DNA from: Rhizobiales bacterium CCH3-A5
GTDB lineage: Bacteria > Pseudomonadota > Alphaproteobacteria > Rhizobiales > Beijerinckiaceae
Direction of reading: 5' to 3'
Assembly (NCBI GenBank): GCA_001556025.1
Contig: LSIB01000176.1
Span: forward strand, 1 to 64,000
Length of the DNA: 64,000 nt
Each line of letters starts with the position of its first letter. Position 1 is the stretch's first letter. Under the pieces are notes generated by a model, which saw nothing but the letters and a program-made list of their open reading frames with translations, made no database searches and was not told the DNA's origin. The position numbers were made by a program, and so were the translations under genes. Positions 62,016 through 64,000 of this stretch are shown in pieces.

Positions 62016-62783
62016 ATGGCCGACACGATCCTGCGCGTCGATGCATTGTCCAAGAATTTTGGCGGCGTCCGCGCGATCCGTGATCTGTCGTTCGATGTGG
62101 CTGCCGGCGAGATCCTCGGACTTATTGGCCCAAATGGTTCGGGAAAGTCGACAACCGTCAATGTGCTGGCCGGCCTTCTGGCGCCGACATCGGGATCGAT
62201 CGTCCTCGCCGGGCAATCCATCGAAAGGATGCCTGAGCCGCAGCGGGTCGCCAAAGGCCTTGCCCGGACGTTCCAGACCGCGCGCGTCTTCCCGGAGTTC
62301 ACGGTTCGCCAGCACGTGACCATCGGCTGCCATGCGGTCAGGACGGTCAACCCCTTCGCCTCGATCCTGCCTTTCGGCAAGTCGTCCGTGGACGATGACG
62401 AAACCGCCGCACATGTCGATGATCTGCTGCGGCTTTGCTCGCTGGCGTCCGTTGCGGATCGCCCCGTGGGCGGCATCTCCTCGGCGCAGCAGCGGTTCCT
62501 GATGATCGCCACCGCCCTGGCGGCACGGCCGAGGATTCTGCTTGTCGACGAACCCGCCGCAGGTCTCGTCGAGCACGAGCGTCAGGAGCTGGCGGAACTT
62601 GTCCGGGGAATTCGCAAGCGCGGCCTCGCAGTGGTGATCATCGAGCATCACATGGCGCTGATCATGGCGCTGTGCGACCGCATCGTCGTGTTGAATTTCG
62701 GTTCGAAGATCGCGCAGGGAACTCCCACCGAGATCAGGGCCAATCCCGCTGTGATCGATGCCTATCTCGGCGAGGCGGCCTGA
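62016..62783 (+). CDS. ABC ATPase LivG of the second Liv-type importer
   Basis: The 255-residue ATPase has Walker A GPNGSGKSTT near 38, the LivG block TFQTARVFPEFTV, signature GGISSAQQRFLMIATAL (SSAQQ for SGGQQ, atypical) and Walker B ILLVDEPAAGLVE. The C-terminal IIEHHMALIMALCDRIVVLNFG is typical of LivG. ATG at 62,016 is chosen at the start of homology; upstream codons overlap the promoter. One base separates it from livF. Confidence 0.9.
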   Translation: MADTILRVDALSKNFGGVRAIRDLSFDVAAGEILGLIGPNGSGKSTTVNVLAGLLAPTSGSIVLAGQSIERMPEPQRVAKGLARTFQTARVFPEFTVRQHVTIGCHAVRTVNPFASILPFGKSSVDDDETAAHVDDLLRLCSLASVADRPVGGISSAQQRFLMIATALAARPRILLVDEPAAGLVEHERQELAELVRGIRKRGLAVVIIEHHMALIMALCDRIVVLNFGSKIAQGTPTEIRANPAVIDAYLGEAA

Positions 62784-62784
62784 G

Positions 62785-63486
62785 ATGCTGGGCATTCGCG
62801 ATCTCCGGGTGAGCTATGGCGCGATAGAGGTGATCCATGGGGTCAGCCTCGACGTCGCGGCCGGCGAATGCGTCGCTCTGATCGGAGCGAACGGTGCAGG
62901 CAAGTCGTCGACGCTGAAGGCGATCTGCGGCCTCGTTCCGGTGCGGGCCGGAACCATCCGGTTCGAAGGGCGCGACATCACCAACCACAGCGGGCACGCG
63001 ATCGTCCGCGCGGGGATCACGATGTGTCCCGAGGGACGCCAGGTTTTCCCGCAGATGAGTGTTCTGCAAAACCTGCGAATGGGGGCCTACACCAGAACCG
63101 ACAAGGAGCAGGATGATGATCTCGACCGCATGATGGACATGTTTCCCATTCTGCGGGAGCGCCAGACGCAGGCGGCCGGGAAGCTATCCGGCGGGGAGCA
63201 GGAGATGCTGGCGATTGCGCGCGCGTTGATGGCGCGTCCACGCATCTGCCTCTTCGACGAGCCGTCCCTTGGCCTTGCGCCGAAGATTGTCGCGGGCGTT
63301 TTCGAGACCCTGGCGAAGATCAAGGCGATGGGAATGACCATCCTGCTGGTCGAGCAGAACTCCATGATGGCGCTCAACCTCGCTGATCGCGCCTATCTCT
63401 TCGAAGCCGGCCGGATCGTGATGGACGGCCCTGCAAAGGATTTGAAAAGCCACCCTGAAGTCGTGCGTGCGTATCTCGGCCACTAG
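62785..63486 (+). CDS. ABC ATPase LivF of the second Liv-type importer
   Basis: The 233-residue ATPase has Walker A GANGAGKSS near 35, signature LSGGEQEMLAIARALM and Walker B ICLFDEPSLGLAPKIV, all canonical for LivF. RAGITMCPEGRQVFPQMSV is the LivF-specific segment. It is followed after 29 bases by the binding-protein gene; permease genes are expected beyond the window. Confidence 0.92.
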   Translation: MLGIRDLRVSYGAIEVIHGVSLDVAAGECVALIGANGAGKSSTLKAICGLVPVRAGTIRFEGRDITNHSGHAIVRAGITMCPEGRQVFPQMSVLQNLRMGAYTRTDKEQDDDLDRMMDMFPILRERQTQAAGKLSGGEQEMLAIARALMARPRICLFDEPSLGLAPKIVAGVFETLAKIKAMGMTILLVEQNSMMALNLADRAYLFEAGRIVMDGPAKDLKSHPEVVRAYLGH

Positions 63487-63515
63487 TCAAAAAACAAAAT
63501 CAAGCGGAGGAAGCC

Positions 63516-64000
63516 ATGTCTACTCGAATGATAGCCGGCGCATTTGCGCTGGCGATAGCCTTTGCCGTCGCGGCATCCCCCAGCTCTGCCGCCGAGAAGA
63601 AACTGAGCGTTGGCGTGGCCGACGCTCTGACCGGCGGAGGGGCCGTCTACGGCCTGCCGCAGGCGAATGCCGTCAAGATGGCGGCCGACGAAATCAATGC
63701 CGCCGGCGGAATCAAGGTCGGCGCCGACGCCTACAAGATCGACGTCATCGCCTATGACGACAAGGCCAATCCGACCGAAGCGACCAACGCGGTCCGCAAA
63801 CTGATCGATCGCGACGGGGTCAAGTATGTTCTGGGCTTCTGCTGCTCGGGCTCGACCAGCGCGGTGGCCTCCTTCATCGCGAAGGAGAAGGCCGTGATGC
63901 TCGTCGGCAACGCGGCGGAGCGGTCCATCACCACACAGAAGATCCCGAACCTCGTCCGCACGCGACCGCCAGCCGATTATACCGGACAGGCCGCAGGAAC
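63516..64000 (+). CDS. Branched-chain-type ABC substrate-binding protein, 5' part
   Basis: The first 161 codons are present; the gene continues past the window end. A signal peptide (GAFALAIAFAVAASPSSA) is followed by the Peripla_BP_6 start LSVGVADALTGGGAVYGLPQ, MAADEINAAGGIKV and a Cys pair in VLGFCCSGSTSAV, unusual at this ligand-binding loop. GGAGG (63,506-63,510) lies five bases before the ATG. Substrate is unknown. Confidence 0.9.
   Translation, partial: MSTRMIAGAFALAIAFAVAASPSSAAEKKLSVGVADALTGGGAVYGLPQANAVKMAADEINAAGGIKVGADAYKIDVIAYDDKANPTEATNAVRKLIDRDGVKYVLGFCCSGSTSAVASFIAKEKAVMLVGNAAERSITTQKIPNLVRTRPPADYTGQAAG

Overview
The window is GC-rich with alphaproteobacterial gene content (HWE and HisKA_2 kinases, GGAAC-N17-CGTT stress promoter, DUF892 and PepSY proteins, PTS-type DhaKLM, many ABC operons). 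It is most likely a member of the Hyphomicrobiales (Rhizobiales), with a Bosea- or Methylobacterium-like flavour. This placement rests on gene content only.

1-11,600 is a scarred accessory zone. A four-gene minus-strand operon with ATGA overlaps (dpdF-dpdG-dpdH-dpdI) matches the restriction half of the Dpd 7-deazaguanine DNA modification/restriction system. No dpdA/B/C or queuosine-type synthesis genes are in the window. At the left edge IS21-like terminal repeats cut off a C-terminal, DUF1998-like helicase remnant (dpdJ-like). To the right lie an etfA gene fragment, a tRNA-3'-end-like site, an integrase N-terminus, and an exonuclease I gene (sbcB) that has lost its 3' end against the integrase.

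11,600-25,260 holds housekeeping and stress genes: SemiSWEET, L,D-transpeptidase, SDR, two histidine kinases flanking a GAF-PAS-GGDEF-EAL protein, a single-domain response regulator, DUF892/PepSY/YflT-like stress proteins around a sigma-EcfG-type promoter, an RHH regulator plus PHB-depolymerase-like esterase behind a 36-bp perfect palindrome, and a divergent aldo-keto reductase/TetR pair with two matching operators.

25,386-32,435 is a heavy-metal (probably Cu/Ni-type) RND efflux cluster with His-rich proteins and a DUF305 protein, followed by a solo tyrosine recombinase. 32,727-45,944 is a catabolic locus: AraC regulator, three-part molybdenum hydroxylase (large subunit fused to a CoxG domain), acyl-CoA ligase, crotonase, complete branched-chain-type (Liv) ABC importer and an alpha/beta hydrolase. 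The logic is import, hydroxylation, CoA activation and CoA-ester processing of an unknown, probably aromatic or heterocyclic, acid.

45,945-48,239 contains an IS3 remnant, a TetR/TspO-like pair with a clear operator, and a second tRNA-3'-end-like sequence. 48,240-60,850 is a polyol/triose locus: TIM-barrel isomerase, Gfo/Idh/MocA dehydrogenase, ABC importer with two ATPases and a small GlpU-like membrane protein, then dhaL, a single-domain dhaM, separate HPr and EI genes, an XRE-like regulator and dhaK. Together they encode a self-contained PTS phosphorelay for dihydroxyacetone-type kinase activity. 60,971-64,000 has a LysR regulator divergent from a second Liv-type ABC operon whose binding-protein gene runs off the window.
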